A stretch of 64,000 nt of DNA, from positions 364,016 to 428,015 of the forward strand of contig DFTH01000003.1 in NCBI GenBank assembly GCA_002379425.1, written 5' to 3'. This stretch comes from Prevotella sp. UBA4217. GTDB taxonomy: Bacteria > Bacteroidota > Bacteroidia > Bacteroidales > Bacteroidaceae. Under the pieces are notes generated by a model. The model did not search any database, was not told where the DNA came from, and saw only the letters and a list, made by a program, of their open reading frames with translations. Positions 39,794 through 48,325 of this stretch are shown piece by piece. Both the position numbers and the translations under genes were made by a program. Within the stretch, counting starts at the first letter, position 1. The number at the start of each line of letters is the position of its first letter.

Positions 39794-42556
39794 TTATTTT
39801 TTCGTCTGATGGCTGGTATTCGCCGTCATCTTTTCATACAACTTGAACAGACACTCCAGACGGGCTTCGTCGTTGGCGAAGGGGTAGCCAGGATAGCAAC
39901 TCTCCACGATGTCGTCCAATCGGGCGTGAGCCTCACGTAAGTCCTGTGGCATCTTGTCGCGGTCGTACAAGTCTGCCAAGGTCTTGTCGGGATAGAACTC
40001 ACGCGTCACTAATACCTCCTCTGCCGCCTGCTTGATTTCTTCTTTCTTCTCGGAAGAGATTTTTGGGAAGGGGAAAGTGTTGTAGCAGAGTTGGGCGGAG
40101 TAGCGGTAGTCGGTTTTCAGTCTTCCTCCAACGGTCTTAACCCAAACCATGTGAATATGGCTCATCAGTAAGCCAAAAAGAGAAACATTTTTAGTGCCAA
40201 TAACCATACAACTGTCTGCTGCGATATTGTTTTCATCCAGATATCCCATAGGAATGTATTCTCTACGTTCTGATGTTGCACGGGGAATAATAATGAAAGG
40301 TGTTCCTATTGGCTGAGTGATTTGCGCGAACAAATGGGGAATAGAAGCAAGTTGTGGGCGAGACGATTCTTCTCTAATAACCTTCAACTCAGTTATTCTT
40401 TTTCTGAAATCAGGAATCATATTGAATTCACGCTCATCTTCGCCATAAAGCCATATACACCATCTTTGTTTACCGTTGATAAAATCCTCGGCACCTATCA
40501 GTGGTTTGATATATTTCTGTGCTGTAGGTTCACGGCCTATTAATTCATTCTTCTCTTCTGTAGAAAGTATTAACTTTCCACCATCTGCAGGCATATTGCC
40601 AAAATTCATTTGTGGATAACCTATGCATATAGGAGTAGTCTCACTTTTGACAAAAACAGTTGGTCCATCCATTAATAAAGGAGATATATTCTTAACTTCT
40701 TTACATTGTGTGCCATCAAATAATAGTCTTTTCTCTATTTTATTTTCTTGCGAGAGCCCAACTATAACGCATATAACTGCAGCATTATACTTTGCATTAT
40801 TTTGCCACTTAAATGACTTATAGGCAAAGTTGATTACAAGTCCGTCCTTTAGCACACGCTTCCAAAGCAAAGCAACTTGTAGTCCTTGACAAATCGAGTT
40901 TGTTGAAACGAAGGCATATTTGGCTTGTGTACCTTTTATATATTTAGCACCTATCATAAACCAACAGGCTATGTAGTCAAGTTCGCCAAAGTCTTGCTTA
41001 AAGACTAATTCCATGTCTTTCTTTTGACTTGCATCTTGTCTGCGACTCCCCAAATACGGCGGATTGCCAAACACGAAAACTTCTTCCTCCGCAGTATGCG
41101 GACAAACCTCGTTCCAGTCTATCCGACAGGCATTACCGCAGACAATCTGCGTGATGTTCTTCAAGGGTAGGGCCTTGGTATTGACACCAAAGTTCTCGTT
41201 GAGTTTGGTGTTCATCTGATGCTCAGCCAGCCAGAGGGAGAGCATGGCCACCTCGTGGGGGAAGTCGAGCAACTCGATTCCATAGAACTGACTGAGGCTG
41301 ATGACGCTGTTATCCACAAACAGGATTTCACCCTCCGGCGTACACCTGCGCTGGAGCGAGAGGATATCCATTTCGAGGAAGCGTAGGCACTTGTAGGTGA
41401 TAATCAGGAAATTGCCGCTACCGCAGGCAGGGTCGAAAAACTTCATGCGGCTCATGCGCTTCAGCAAGGCATCGCCACGCTTCTTGATCTGTTTGCACTC
41501 CTCGTAGAACTGCTTCGTGGTAATGGCCCCGATATCCTTCATCTGCCGCTTCTGCTCATACTGCTTATTCAGGCGGTTGTACTCACCTCGCAGTTCGTTC
41601 ATAAACAGCGGATTGATGACCTTCATGATGTTGGGCACAGAGGTATAGTGCATACCCTGATTGGCGCGTTCCTCTGGATTGACGACGGCCTGAATCATGC
41701 TTCCGAAGATGTCGGGGTTAATGTCCTTCCAGTCCAGTTCGCCACACTCGATGATAATTTTCCTGGCCTTGGCACCCATTCGTGGAATCTGGATGCGTCG
41801 CGAGAAGAGACCACCATTCACGTATGGGAACTGCTTCACAATGCTGGGAATGGTCATGGGGCGTAGCGAGAGGTCCATCACGTTGAACGACTCGTCCAGG
41901 TATTGCGACAGGTCAGAGCCGTCGGGCTTCGTGAATCGCTGGATGCTGTCTGTAAACAGGTTGCCCTCGAAGATACCTGTATCTTCAGCAAAGAAGCAGA
42001 ATAGCAGTCGGGTAATGAAGATATTCAGGTCGTGCAGGTCGCTGTCAGATCGAAATTCGTTGTAGGCACGCAACTCGTCGTGCAGTTTCGCCAGTTTCTC
42101 GGCAGCCTTCACGTCGGCAGGGCTTTCCTCCACATAGTGAACGCGCTCCACATCCATCAGCGGATAGAAGAAAGCGAAGTCGCAATACACTCGCTCAAGT
42201 GGATTCTCATACGTATCCTTTTCGCGCAGGTCATAGGCCAGCAGCGTCTGTCCATCGCTGACGGCTACAATCTTGGGCGCAGCCTTCACCACCTGAACAT
42301 CGCGCTTCAGACGTTCAAGTTCCTCAGTCAGCCTTGTGGCAGTCGTGCCACGATAGCAGAACAAGCCCTTGATAAGCAGGCCGTCAAAGGTCTTGAGCAC
42401 ACCCTTGCCCTCACGATAGCGCTGGATGTCCTTCTCACTCTTGCCAAAGGCATATAGCAACTGATAGCCGATGCTGTCGGCTGGTAATGATGTATGCTTC
42501 AGCGACTGCAAGCGATCCTCGATCTCCTTGTAGCCTAACTGGATTTTCTTTGCCAT
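39794..42556 (-). CDS. MmeI-like class I DNA N6-adenine methyltransferase
   Basis: A 920-residue protein. A helical spacer holds LNIFITRLLFCFFAEDTGIF (about 178-197) and GMHYTSVPNIMKVINPLF. The methyltransferase core has motif I FFDPACGSGNF (373-383) and the catalytic NPPY (498-501), and a target-recognition region of more A/T-rich DNA follows (about 650-850). This is the type IIL/MmeI layout, but the N-terminal D...ExK nuclease motif is not evident (FDGLLIKG in its place). Cleavage would then fall to another subunit, plausibly the GIY-YIG protein. It is the first gene of the island on the minus strand, below the ncRNA. Confidence 0.9.
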   Translation of the reverse strand: MAKKIQLGYKEIEDRLQSLKHTSLPADSIGYQLLYAFGKSEKDIQRYREGKGVLKTFDGLLIKGLFCYRGTTATRLTEELERLKRDVQVVKAAPKIVAVSDGQTLLAYDLREKDTYENPLERVYCDFAFFYPLMDVERVHYVEESPADVKAAEKLAKLHDELRAYNEFRSDSDLHDLNIFITRLLFCFFAEDTGIFEGNLFTDSIQRFTKPDGSDLSQYLDESFNVMDLSLRPMTIPSIVKQFPYVNGGLFSRRIQIPRMGAKARKIIIECGELDWKDINPDIFGSMIQAVVNPEERANQGMHYTSVPNIMKVINPLFMNELRGEYNRLNKQYEQKRQMKDIGAITTKQFYEECKQIKKRGDALLKRMSRMKFFDPACGSGNFLIITYKCLRFLEMDILSLQRRCTPEGEILFVDNSVISLSQFYGIELLDFPHEVAMLSLWLAEHQMNTKLNENFGVNTKALPLKNITQIVCGNACRIDWNEVCPHTAEEEVFVFGNPPYLGSRRQDASQKKDMELVFKQDFGELDYIACWFMIGAKYIKGTQAKYAFVSTNSICQGLQVALLWKRVLKDGLVINFAYKSFKWQNNAKYNAAVICVIVGLSQENKIEKRLLFDGTQCKEVKNISPLLMDGPTVFVKSETTPICIGYPQMNFGNMPADGGKLILSTEEKNELIGREPTAQKYIKPLIGAEDFINGKQRWCIWLYGEDEREFNMIPDFRKRITELKVIREESSRPQLASIPHLFAQITQPIGTPFIIIPRATSERREYIPMGYLDENNIAADSCMVIGTKNVSLFGLLMSHIHMVWVKTVGGRLKTDYRYSAQLCYNTFPFPKISSEKKEEIKQAAEEVLVTREFYPDKTLADLYDRDKMPQDLREAHARLDDIVESCYPGYPFANDEARLECLFKLYEKMTANTSHQTKK

Positions 42557-42625
42557 ACTCTGATAGCGTTAGGAGCATAGCACTTATCGGGAAACGAGTC
42601 ATCCCCATACCAACCAAAAGACACG

Positions 42626-42644
42626 AAAAAAGTGCGAACCACAC
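42626..42644 (-). terminator. Intrinsic terminator of the structured RNA
   Basis: On the minus strand GTGTG-GTT-CGCAC followed by TTTTTT. The stem includes one G-U pair. Confidence 0.7.
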
Positions 42645-42863
42645 CTTATCCGTGTCTGAGGTTGTAGGAAAGACCCGCTAGAATAGATAAGTGATATGTC
42701 CGCACTACCTGAGTGCAGACATTAGTCATTTACCGATATTCTAGCATTGTGTTTAAAACTTCCTACATTTCAGACACGCCGAATAACTGCTAATGCTGTT
42801 ATTATAATTAACCCTCGAAAGTCTCACTGGCGGACTCCGCTGAGGCCATTGTGCCAGTGATTA
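42626..42863 (-). ncRNA. Structured non-coding RNA upstream of the methyltransferase gene
   Basis: No coding potential is seen. The minus strand folds into nested stems. A small stem pairs 42825-42831 with 42853-42859, and a hairpin spans 42782-42803. A long arm is closed by 42651-42659/42770-42778 (9 bp) and 42664-42670/42760-42766 (7 bp). It continues with 42678-42685/42737-42744 (8 bp) and is capped by 42698-42706/42712-42720. A consensus promoter lies directly upstream and a terminator hairpin with six U residues directly downstream, giving a transcript of about 237 bases. A long interrupted hairpin resembles 6S RNA in outline, but sequence identity is unproven. A regulatory leader of the methyltransferase gene is the alternative. 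Confidence 0.7.
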
Positions 42864-42867
42864 AGTG

Positions 42868-42899
42868 CAAAGATATGGTTTTTTCTTGAAATCACCAAA
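42868..42899 (-). promoter_or_regulatory. Promoter for the structured RNA
   Basis: TATCTTTG (42868-42875, minus strand) with TTTG (42896-42899) exactly 20 bases upstream. It points away from the YitT gene into the structured region. Confidence 0.78.
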
Positions 42900-42939
42900 C
42901 TTTTCGCGAAATAAGTGTGCTCTTCTTCGATAATTGTTG

Positions 42940-42947
42940 TACCTTTG
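42940..42947 (+). promoter_or_regulatory. -7 box for the YitT-family gene
   Basis: TACCTTTG on the plus strand, 19 bases before the ATG at 42967. Confidence 0.62.
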
Positions 42948-42966
42948 CAGCCAAAATTGAAAGACT

Positions 42967-43887
42967 ATGCCAAAAGTCGGTGTTTCCAAAGCGACGTTCC
43001 TGACAGAACTGCGTGACTACGTGATGATCTTCATCGCGATGATGTCCTACTGTATTGGTTGGACAATTTTCCTGTTGCCCAATGACATCACGACGGGTGG
43101 CGTGCCAGGTATCTCGTCGATCATCTTCTGGGGGGCGGGCATTCCTGTGCAGTGGACGTATTTCGCCATCAATGCCTTTCTCTTGATGGCAGCCCTGAGG
43201 ATACTGGGGTGGAAGTTCTGCGTGAAGACGGTCTATGCCGTCGTGGTGCTGACGACAGCCACCACGCTCGTCACTGCCAACTATCATGGGACGCTGCTCC
43301 ACGACCAGCCGTTCATGGCCTCTATCATTGGTGCCGTGTTCTGTGGCGCGGGAGTAGGCCTGGGACTGGCGTCGAACGGTTCCACTGGTGGTACGGACAT
43401 CATCGCTGCCATCGTGAATAAGTACCGTGACATCTCGCTGGGGAGGGTCATCCTGATCTGTGACGTGATCATCATCACCTCGTCATACCTTGTGCTGAAG
43501 GACTGGGAGAAGGTGATCTACGGCTATGTGGTGCTCTATGTGACGGCTTTCTGTATCGACCAGGTGGTGAACAGCCGTCGCAGTTCTGTGCAGTTCTTCA
43601 TTATCTCCGACAAGTATAAGGAGATAGGTGAGCGCATCAATCGTGAGCCCCACCGTGGCTGTACCATCGTGGATGCCCAGGGCTTTTATTCTGGAAAGGA
43701 TGTGAAGATGCTCTTCGTGCTGGCCAAGCGCCGTCAGAGTGAGATGATCTTCCGTATCATCAACGAGGTGGATCCTCATGCCTTTGTCTCGCAGAGCGCC
43801 GTCATCGGTGTCTATGGCGAGGGCTTCGACCAGTTCAAGGTTTCGTCGAAGAAGTCGAAGTCGCCCAAGTCAGACAATGGGCAGTGA
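42967..43887 (+). CDS. YitT-family membrane protein (DUF161/DUF2179)
   Basis: A 306-residue protein with about five transmembrane helices (residues 15-190), containing LLPNDITTGGVPGIS and GLGLASNGSTGGTDIIA, the hallmark repeats of the YitT membrane domain. A cytoplasmic DUF2179 domain follows (about 200-295; HRGCTIVDAQGFYSGKD). Its transport role is unknown. It is convergent with dgt and overlaps it by 18 bases. Confidence 0.9.
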   Translation: MPKVGVSKATFLTELRDYVMIFIAMMSYCIGWTIFLLPNDITTGGVPGISSIIFWGAGIPVQWTYFAINAFLLMAALRILGWKFCVKTVYAVVVLTTATTLVTANYHGTLLHDQPFMASIIGAVFCGAGVGLGLASNGSTGGTDIIAAIVNKYRDISLGRVILICDVIIITSSYLVLKDWEKVIYGYVVLYVTAFCIDQVVNSRRSSVQFFIISDKYKEIGERINREPHRGCTIVDAQGFYSGKDVKMLFVLAKRRQSEMIFRIINEVDPHAFVSQSAVIGVYGEGFDQFKVSSKKSKSPKSDNGQ

Positions 43888-45207
43888 TATGCCGCTGATC
43901 TTCTGATAGACCTCCAGGGCATAGACATCCGTCATGCCACTGATATAGTCGATGATAGCCATCAGGCGCGTCTCCAAGTCTGGTGCGTCAATATCATACT
44001 GGCTGCTGACACGGCTGATGAGGTGCTTCGAGTAGAAGCGCTCAGGATGGACGGCAGCGCCAATGAACTTCTCCAGGAGCGTTTGCATGATCTGATAGCC
44101 AGAGAGTTCCACGTCAATGACGGGACGGCTCTTGTAGATGTGGCTGACGGAGAATTTGATGCACCGCTGGTAGGCCTCCTGTTGCATGGGACTGATATGG
44201 TCGATGAGGCTGCCCTCGAACGTGCCGTTGAGGATGTCCTCCTCGTCGTCCACAAATACTTTCACGCACTCGTTCTCCAGTTTTCCGATGACACAGGCCC
44301 TCAGATAGACCACTTTCTCATTGTCGTCAGTGACGCCCTCCTCCACGATGCGGTTCTGGATATGCTCCTGGTCTTCCTTGGGGAAGAAACTGAGCAGCAG
44401 ATCCATGGTGTCCTTGTATGAAATTATTTTAAGTTTGTGGGCATCCTCGATGTCCATAATCTCATAGCAGATGTCATCGGCAGCCTCCACGAGATAGACC
44501 AGCGGATGGCGCGCATATCTTAGTGGTTCACCGACCTCTGACTGGCAGATAATGCCCAGTTCATCGGCGATGCGGCGATAATTGCCCTTCTCCGTCCCAA
44601 AGAAGCCGAACTTTCCTTTTTTGCCTGCAACGGTAGAGGCATGCGGATATTTGACGATGCTGGCAAGTGTGGAATAAGTCATGACAAAACCGCCTGGTCG
44701 GCGTCCCTTGAACTGATGGGTGAGCAGGCGGAAGGCGTTGGCATTACCTTCAAAATGAATGAGGTCGCTCCAGAACTGGGGGGATACCTCGCGCTGTAGG
44801 TCACGGCCACTGCCTTCAGTGAAGAAGGCCTGGATGGCCTTCTCGCCACTGTGTCCAAAGGGAGGATTGCCGAGGTCGTGCGCCAGGCAGGCTGTGGCTA
44901 CAATCTGTCCAATCTCCTGAAACAAAGTGTCCTTTAGTTCTGGATGCCTTTGCGTCAGTTGACGGGCGACATCGTTGCCCAGTGACATGCCGACGCAAGC
45001 CACCTCCAGGGAGTGGGTCAGACGGTTGTGGACGAAGATGCTGCCAGGGAGGGGAAAGACCTGCGTCTTGTTCTGCAGACGACGGAAAGCGGCTGAGAAA
45101 ATCAGACGGTCGTAGTCGCGCTTGAACTCCGTCCGATCATCATGGCGCTCTGGGTGGCGATGCTCCTGTCCGAGTCGCTTATTTGATATAAGTTGCTGCC
45201 AATTCAT
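43870..45207 (-). CDS. dgt: Deoxyguanosinetriphosphate triphosphohydrolase (HD domain)
   Basis: A 445-residue dNTPase that releases tripolyphosphate from dGTP. HD-domain metal residues are visible in HNRLTHSLEVA, ACLAHDLGNPPFGHSGE, and a late YLVEAADDICYEIMDIED. RDYDRLIFSAAFRRLQNKTQVFPL at the N-terminus (in short view) is the family opening. Start is one of two adjacent ATGs (45210/45207), which lie just after a TACTTTTG promoter box, so the leader is only a few bases. Such enzymes can also limit phage DNA synthesis; that role is not shown here. Confidence 0.94.
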   Translation of the reverse strand: MNWQQLISNKRLGQEHRHPERHDDRTEFKRDYDRLIFSAAFRRLQNKTQVFPLPGSIFVHNRLTHSLEVACVGMSLGNDVARQLTQRHPELKDTLFQEIGQIVATACLAHDLGNPPFGHSGEKAIQAFFTEGSGRDLQREVSPQFWSDLIHFEGNANAFRLLTHQFKGRRPGGFVMTYSTLASIVKYPHASTVAGKKGKFGFFGTEKGNYRRIADELGIICQSEVGEPLRYARHPLVYLVEAADDICYEIMDIEDAHKLKIISYKDTMDLLLSFFPKEDQEHIQNRIVEEGVTDDNEKVVYLRACVIGKLENECVKVFVDDEEDILNGTFEGSLIDHISPMQQEAYQRCIKFSVSHIYKSRPVIDVELSGYQIMQTLLEKFIGAAVHPERFYSKHLISRVSSQYDIDAPDLETRLMAIIDYISGMTDVYALEVYQKISGISLPIV

Positions 45208-45220
45208 CATAACTTGTGTG

Positions 45221-45228
45221 CAAAAGTA
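45221..45228 (-). promoter_or_regulatory. -7 box for dgt
   Basis: TACTTTTG on the minus strand, 10 to 13 bases before the tandem ATGs. Confidence 0.6.
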
Positions 45229-45291
45229 ATGATTTTCACATAAAAAACTACATTTTTTACCGAAAAATGTGGATATTTGGGGAGAATTCAT

Positions 45292-45299
45292 TACTTTTG
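45292..45299 (+). promoter_or_regulatory. -7 box for the dut operon
   Basis: TACTTTTG on the plus strand, 24 bases before the dut ATG at 45324; divergent from the dgt promoter. Confidence 0.62.
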
Positions 45300-45323
45300 C
45301 ACATTATTTATGGATTTACGTTT

Positions 45324-45761
45324 ATGGTTGAAATAAAAATCGTCAACAAAGGGCACCAGCCCTTACCTCAATATGCCACGGAGCAGAGTGCTGGCATGGA
45401 CCTGCGCGCTAACCTGGAAGAGTCGGTTGTGCTGAAGCCCATGGAGCGTCGCCTGATTCCCACGGGGCTGTATATCTCGCTACCCCCAGGCTATGAGGCA
45501 CAGGTTAGGCCTCGTAGTGGGCTGGCTCTGAAGAAGGGCATCACCGTGCTGAATGCCCCAGGGACAGTGGATGCCGACTATCGGGGAGAGATAGGTGTCG
45601 TGCTTATCAATCTGTCGCAGGAGGATTTTATTGTCAACGACGGTGAGCGTATCGCCCAGATGGTGATTGCCCGACATGAGCAGGGCTCATTTGTCGAGGT
45701 TGACGTGCTCGACGAGACGGAGCGCGGTGCTGGCGGCTATGGACATACAGGTGTGAAGTGA
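45324..45761 (+). CDS. dut: dUTP diphosphatase
   Basis: Trimeric dUTPase of 145 residues that hydrolyses dUTP to dUMP. Its five motifs are visible: [39 protein letters not shown] and the C-terminal GAGGYGHTG. The open frame begins at 45216 but the ATG at 45324 gives the normal N-terminus ([10 protein letters not shown]) and follows the promoter. Divergent from dgt, so two nucleotide-pool enzymes share a control region. The stop overlaps the next ATG. Confidence 0.96.
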   Translation: MVEIKIVNKGHQPLPQYATEQSAGMDLRANLEESVVLKPMERRLIPTGLYISLPPGYEAQVRPRSGLALKKGITVLNAPGTVDADYRGEIGVVLINLSQEDFIVNDGERIAQMVIARHEQGSFVEVDVLDETERGAGGYGHTGVK

Positions 45762-47464
45762 TGCAAAGAGGATTGTTGATAGGGTGGTTGATGCTGGTTA
45801 GTATCGGATGCATGGCTGATGATACTGCCCAGCGGGCATATAACCAGTTCTTCATGGAGGCCATGGTCCAGCGGCAGAAAGGTCATAACGATGCCGCCTT
45901 TGACCTGTTGCGACACTGTCAGGAACTGAACCCCGAGGCACCAGAGGTGTATTACTTCCTGGCTCAGTACTATGCGGCCCTTAAGGATAACACCAAGGCG
46001 ACGGACTGCGTGAAACGCGCTGCAGCACTGAACCCTGACAACGAGACTTACATGGAGACATTGGCCCAGAACTATATCCAGCAGCAGGACTATGCCAGTG
46101 CCATTCCAGTGGTCGAAGGTATATACCAGCGGAATAAGGACCGTGAGGATATGCTGGAGATGCTCTTCCAACTCTACCAGCAGGTGGATGACTACGATCA
46201 TGCCATCGGTGTGCTGAACAAGATGGAGGCCATCGACGGCAAGAGCGAGCGCCTGTCAGTGGCCAAGAGTGAGATATATACCCGACAGGGCAATAAGAAG
46301 GCTGCCATCACAGAGATGGAGGCACTGGCAAAGCAATTTCCTAATGACCTGAACTATCTGGCGATGTATGGTGAAGCCCTGATGATGAATGGTCAAACCA
46401 AAAAGGCCCTGGGGATCTATCACCAGGTATTGGATCAGGAGCCAGACAATAACCGCGTGCTGATGTCCTTGCGCACCTATTATCAGTCGCAGGGCGAGAA
46501 GGCTGTTGCTGACTCCCTGTCGGAGCGTGTGTTGCTCAGCAAGAACGCTACCACCGACGAGAAGATACATCTGTTGCGCCAGGAAGTGACGGCCAGTGAG
46601 AATATGGGTGGCGACAGCACCCGCGTCCTGATGCTCTTCAGGAAGATCCTGTCACAGCCCCAGTCATCTCCGGAGATGGCCATCCTCTGCGCCTCATATA
46701 TGAATTCGAAGGCCATGCCCAAGGATTCGATATCGCCTGTTCTGAATCAAGTGCTTACCATCGCCCCTGACTATGCTGCCGCCCGCTTGCAACTTGTCGG
46801 CTTTGCATGGGAGGCGGAGGACCTGGATCGTGTGATAACGCTCTGCCAGGAAGCACGTCAGTATAATCCCGACGAAATGGCCTTCTATTATTATCAGGGC
46901 ATCGCCTATTACAAGCGCGACAGTCTGGATCAGGCACTGTCGGCCTTTCAGAATGGCATCGGTGTCATCAATGACAATAGTAATCCCGACATCGTCTCTG
47001 ACTTCTATGCCGTCATGGGAGACATCCTCCATCAGAAGGGACTGGCAGAAGAGGCCTTTGCGGCCTACGACTCCTGTCTGCAGTGGAAGGATGACAATAT
47101 CGGATGCCTGAACAACTATGCCTATTACCTCAGTGAAAGGGGAGAACGGCTGGAGAAGGCAGAGGAGATGAGTTTCAGGACCGTGAAGGCGGAACCGAAG
47201 AATGCCACCTATCTGGATACATACGCCTGGATACTCTTCATGCAGGAAAGATATGCCGAGGCGAAGATATACATTGACCAGGCTCTCCAGAATATGGAAG
47301 ACTCGCTTGGCAATGAAGTGATTGTGGAACATGCTGGCGATATATATGCTCAGAATGAGGATATCGACCGTGCACTTTCTCTCTGGCGCGATGCTCAGCA
47401 GAAGAAGCCTGAGGATCATTTGTTATTGCGGAAAATTAAACTTAAAAAATATCTGAAAGAATGA
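45761..47464 (+). CDS. Exported TPR-repeat protein
   Basis: A 567-residue protein with a signal sequence (possibly a lipoprotein, LVSIGCMAD) and at least ten tetratricopeptide repeats. Examples are AFDLLRHCQELNPEAPEVYYFLA, KKALGIYHQVLDQEPDNNRVLM and AEEAFAAYDSCLQWKDDNIGCLNNYAYYL, read in blocks. It is probably a periplasmic or outer-membrane scaffold. It starts on the dut stop codon (TGATG) and overlaps the DUF4292 gene by four bases, so dut, TPR, DUF4292 and EnvC-like genes form one operon. Confidence 0.88.
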   Translation: MQRGLLIGWLMLVSIGCMADDTAQRAYNQFFMEAMVQRQKGHNDAAFDLLRHCQELNPEAPEVYYFLAQYYAALKDNTKATDCVKRAAALNPDNETYMETLAQNYIQQQDYASAIPVVEGIYQRNKDREDMLEMLFQLYQQVDDYDHAIGVLNKMEAIDGKSERLSVAKSEIYTRQGNKKAAITEMEALAKQFPNDLNYLAMYGEALMMNGQTKKALGIYHQVLDQEPDNNRVLMSLRTYYQSQGEKAVADSLSERVLLSKNATTDEKIHLLRQEVTASENMGGDSTRVLMLFRKILSQPQSSPEMAILCASYMNSKAMPKDSISPVLNQVLTIAPDYAAARLQLVGFAWEAEDLDRVITLCQEARQYNPDEMAFYYYQGIAYYKRDSLDQALSAFQNGIGVINDNSNPDIVSDFYAVMGDILHQKGLAEEAFAAYDSCLQWKDDNIGCLNNYAYYLSERGERLEKAEEMSFRTVKAEPKNATYLDTYAWILFMQERYAEAKIYIDQALQNMEDSLGNEVIVEHAGDIYAQNEDIDRALSLWRDAQQKKPEDHLLLRKIKLKKYLKE

Positions 47465-48318
47465 AATGGTTTAGTATTGCTAAAGTTGCCGTATTGGCAA
47501 TGCCGTTGGTGCTTGTCTCTTGTAGTTCTCACAAGAAGACGGTAAAGGAACCTGTCCAGATGACCTCTGAAGTGAAGAGTAAGGTGGATTTCCTGACAAG
47601 TGTGAAGGGAAATGCGCAGACAGCAAAATTCATGACTTCTAAGGTAAAATTCTCTGTGGAAGTGGGGCCCCAGAAACTGACGCTGACTGGGAATCTGAAA
47701 ATGAAGCGTGACGACGTGATCCGCCTGCAACTGATGGCTTTCGGATTCGTAGAGGCAGGGCGTATCGAGTTGACCAAAGACTATGTCCTGATTATGGACC
47801 GTATCAATAAGCAGTATCTGAAGGCACCATGGATGTCTGTGGATTTCCTGCGTAACAGTGGCCTGAACTTCAATACGATCCAGGCGCTCTTCTGGAACGA
47901 ACTGTTCAGACCGAACCAGGCATCGGCGGAGAAGGATTCGCGTGATTCCCTGGCCGCATATAATGTTCTTGAGAGTGGCGACGATATGATTATCAGTATG
48001 GAACACGGCAAGATGGACTATAGTTGGCTGGTAAGTAAGGAGGCTGCTCTGATACGAATGGCTAATATTCTCTATAAGGACCGCTTCAACGGAAATACGC
48101 AACTCAACTGGGACTACGACCAGTTTGAGAAACTCAATAAGTCCCTGTTCCCCAGAAAGCATGGCATCACGCTGGCAACTCCGGAAAAGGAAGTGAAACT
48201 GGGCATGACCCTGAACTATATCGGTGCAGAGACAGAATGGGAAACCCGTACGGAGATCTCTAATAAATATCGCGAGGTGACTGTGGATGAAATCCTGCGT
48301 CGCTTCATGGCACTTTAA
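47461..48318 (+). CDS. DUF4292 lipoprotein
   Basis: A 285-residue lipoprotein with the lipobox LVLVSCSS near residue 21. The DUF4292 body resembles LolA/LolB-like beta folds (LTLTGNLKMKRDDVIRLQLMAFGFVEAGRIELT in blocks), suggesting outer-membrane or lipoprotein handling. Function in Bacteroidetes is not established. It overlaps the TPR gene by four bases; the EnvC-like gene follows in eight bases. Confidence 0.85.
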   Translation: MKWFSIAKVAVLAMPLVLVSCSSHKKTVKEPVQMTSEVKSKVDFLTSVKGNAQTAKFMTSKVKFSVEVGPQKLTLTGNLKMKRDDVIRLQLMAFGFVEAGRIELTKDYVLIMDRINKQYLKAPWMSVDFLRNSGLNFNTIQALFWNELFRPNQASAEKDSRDSLAAYNVLESGDDMIISMEHGKMDYSWLVSKEAALIRMANILYKDRFNGNTQLNWDYDQFEKLNKSLFPRKHGITLATPEKEVKLGMTLNYIGAETEWETRTEISNKYREVTVDEILRRFMAL

Positions 48319-48325
48319 AGCATTG

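Noticed and set aside
39794..42556. BREX, DISARM or classical type I restriction identity for the island
   Set aside because: No PglZ, BrxC, DrmA/B or HsdS-like gene is present; the gene set does not fit these systems.
42557..42966. Structured region considered as a retron, tRNA, tmRNA or RNase P RNA
   Set aside because: No reverse transcriptase is adjacent, no cloverleaf or CCA end is seen, and the conserved words of tmRNA or RNase P RNA are missing.
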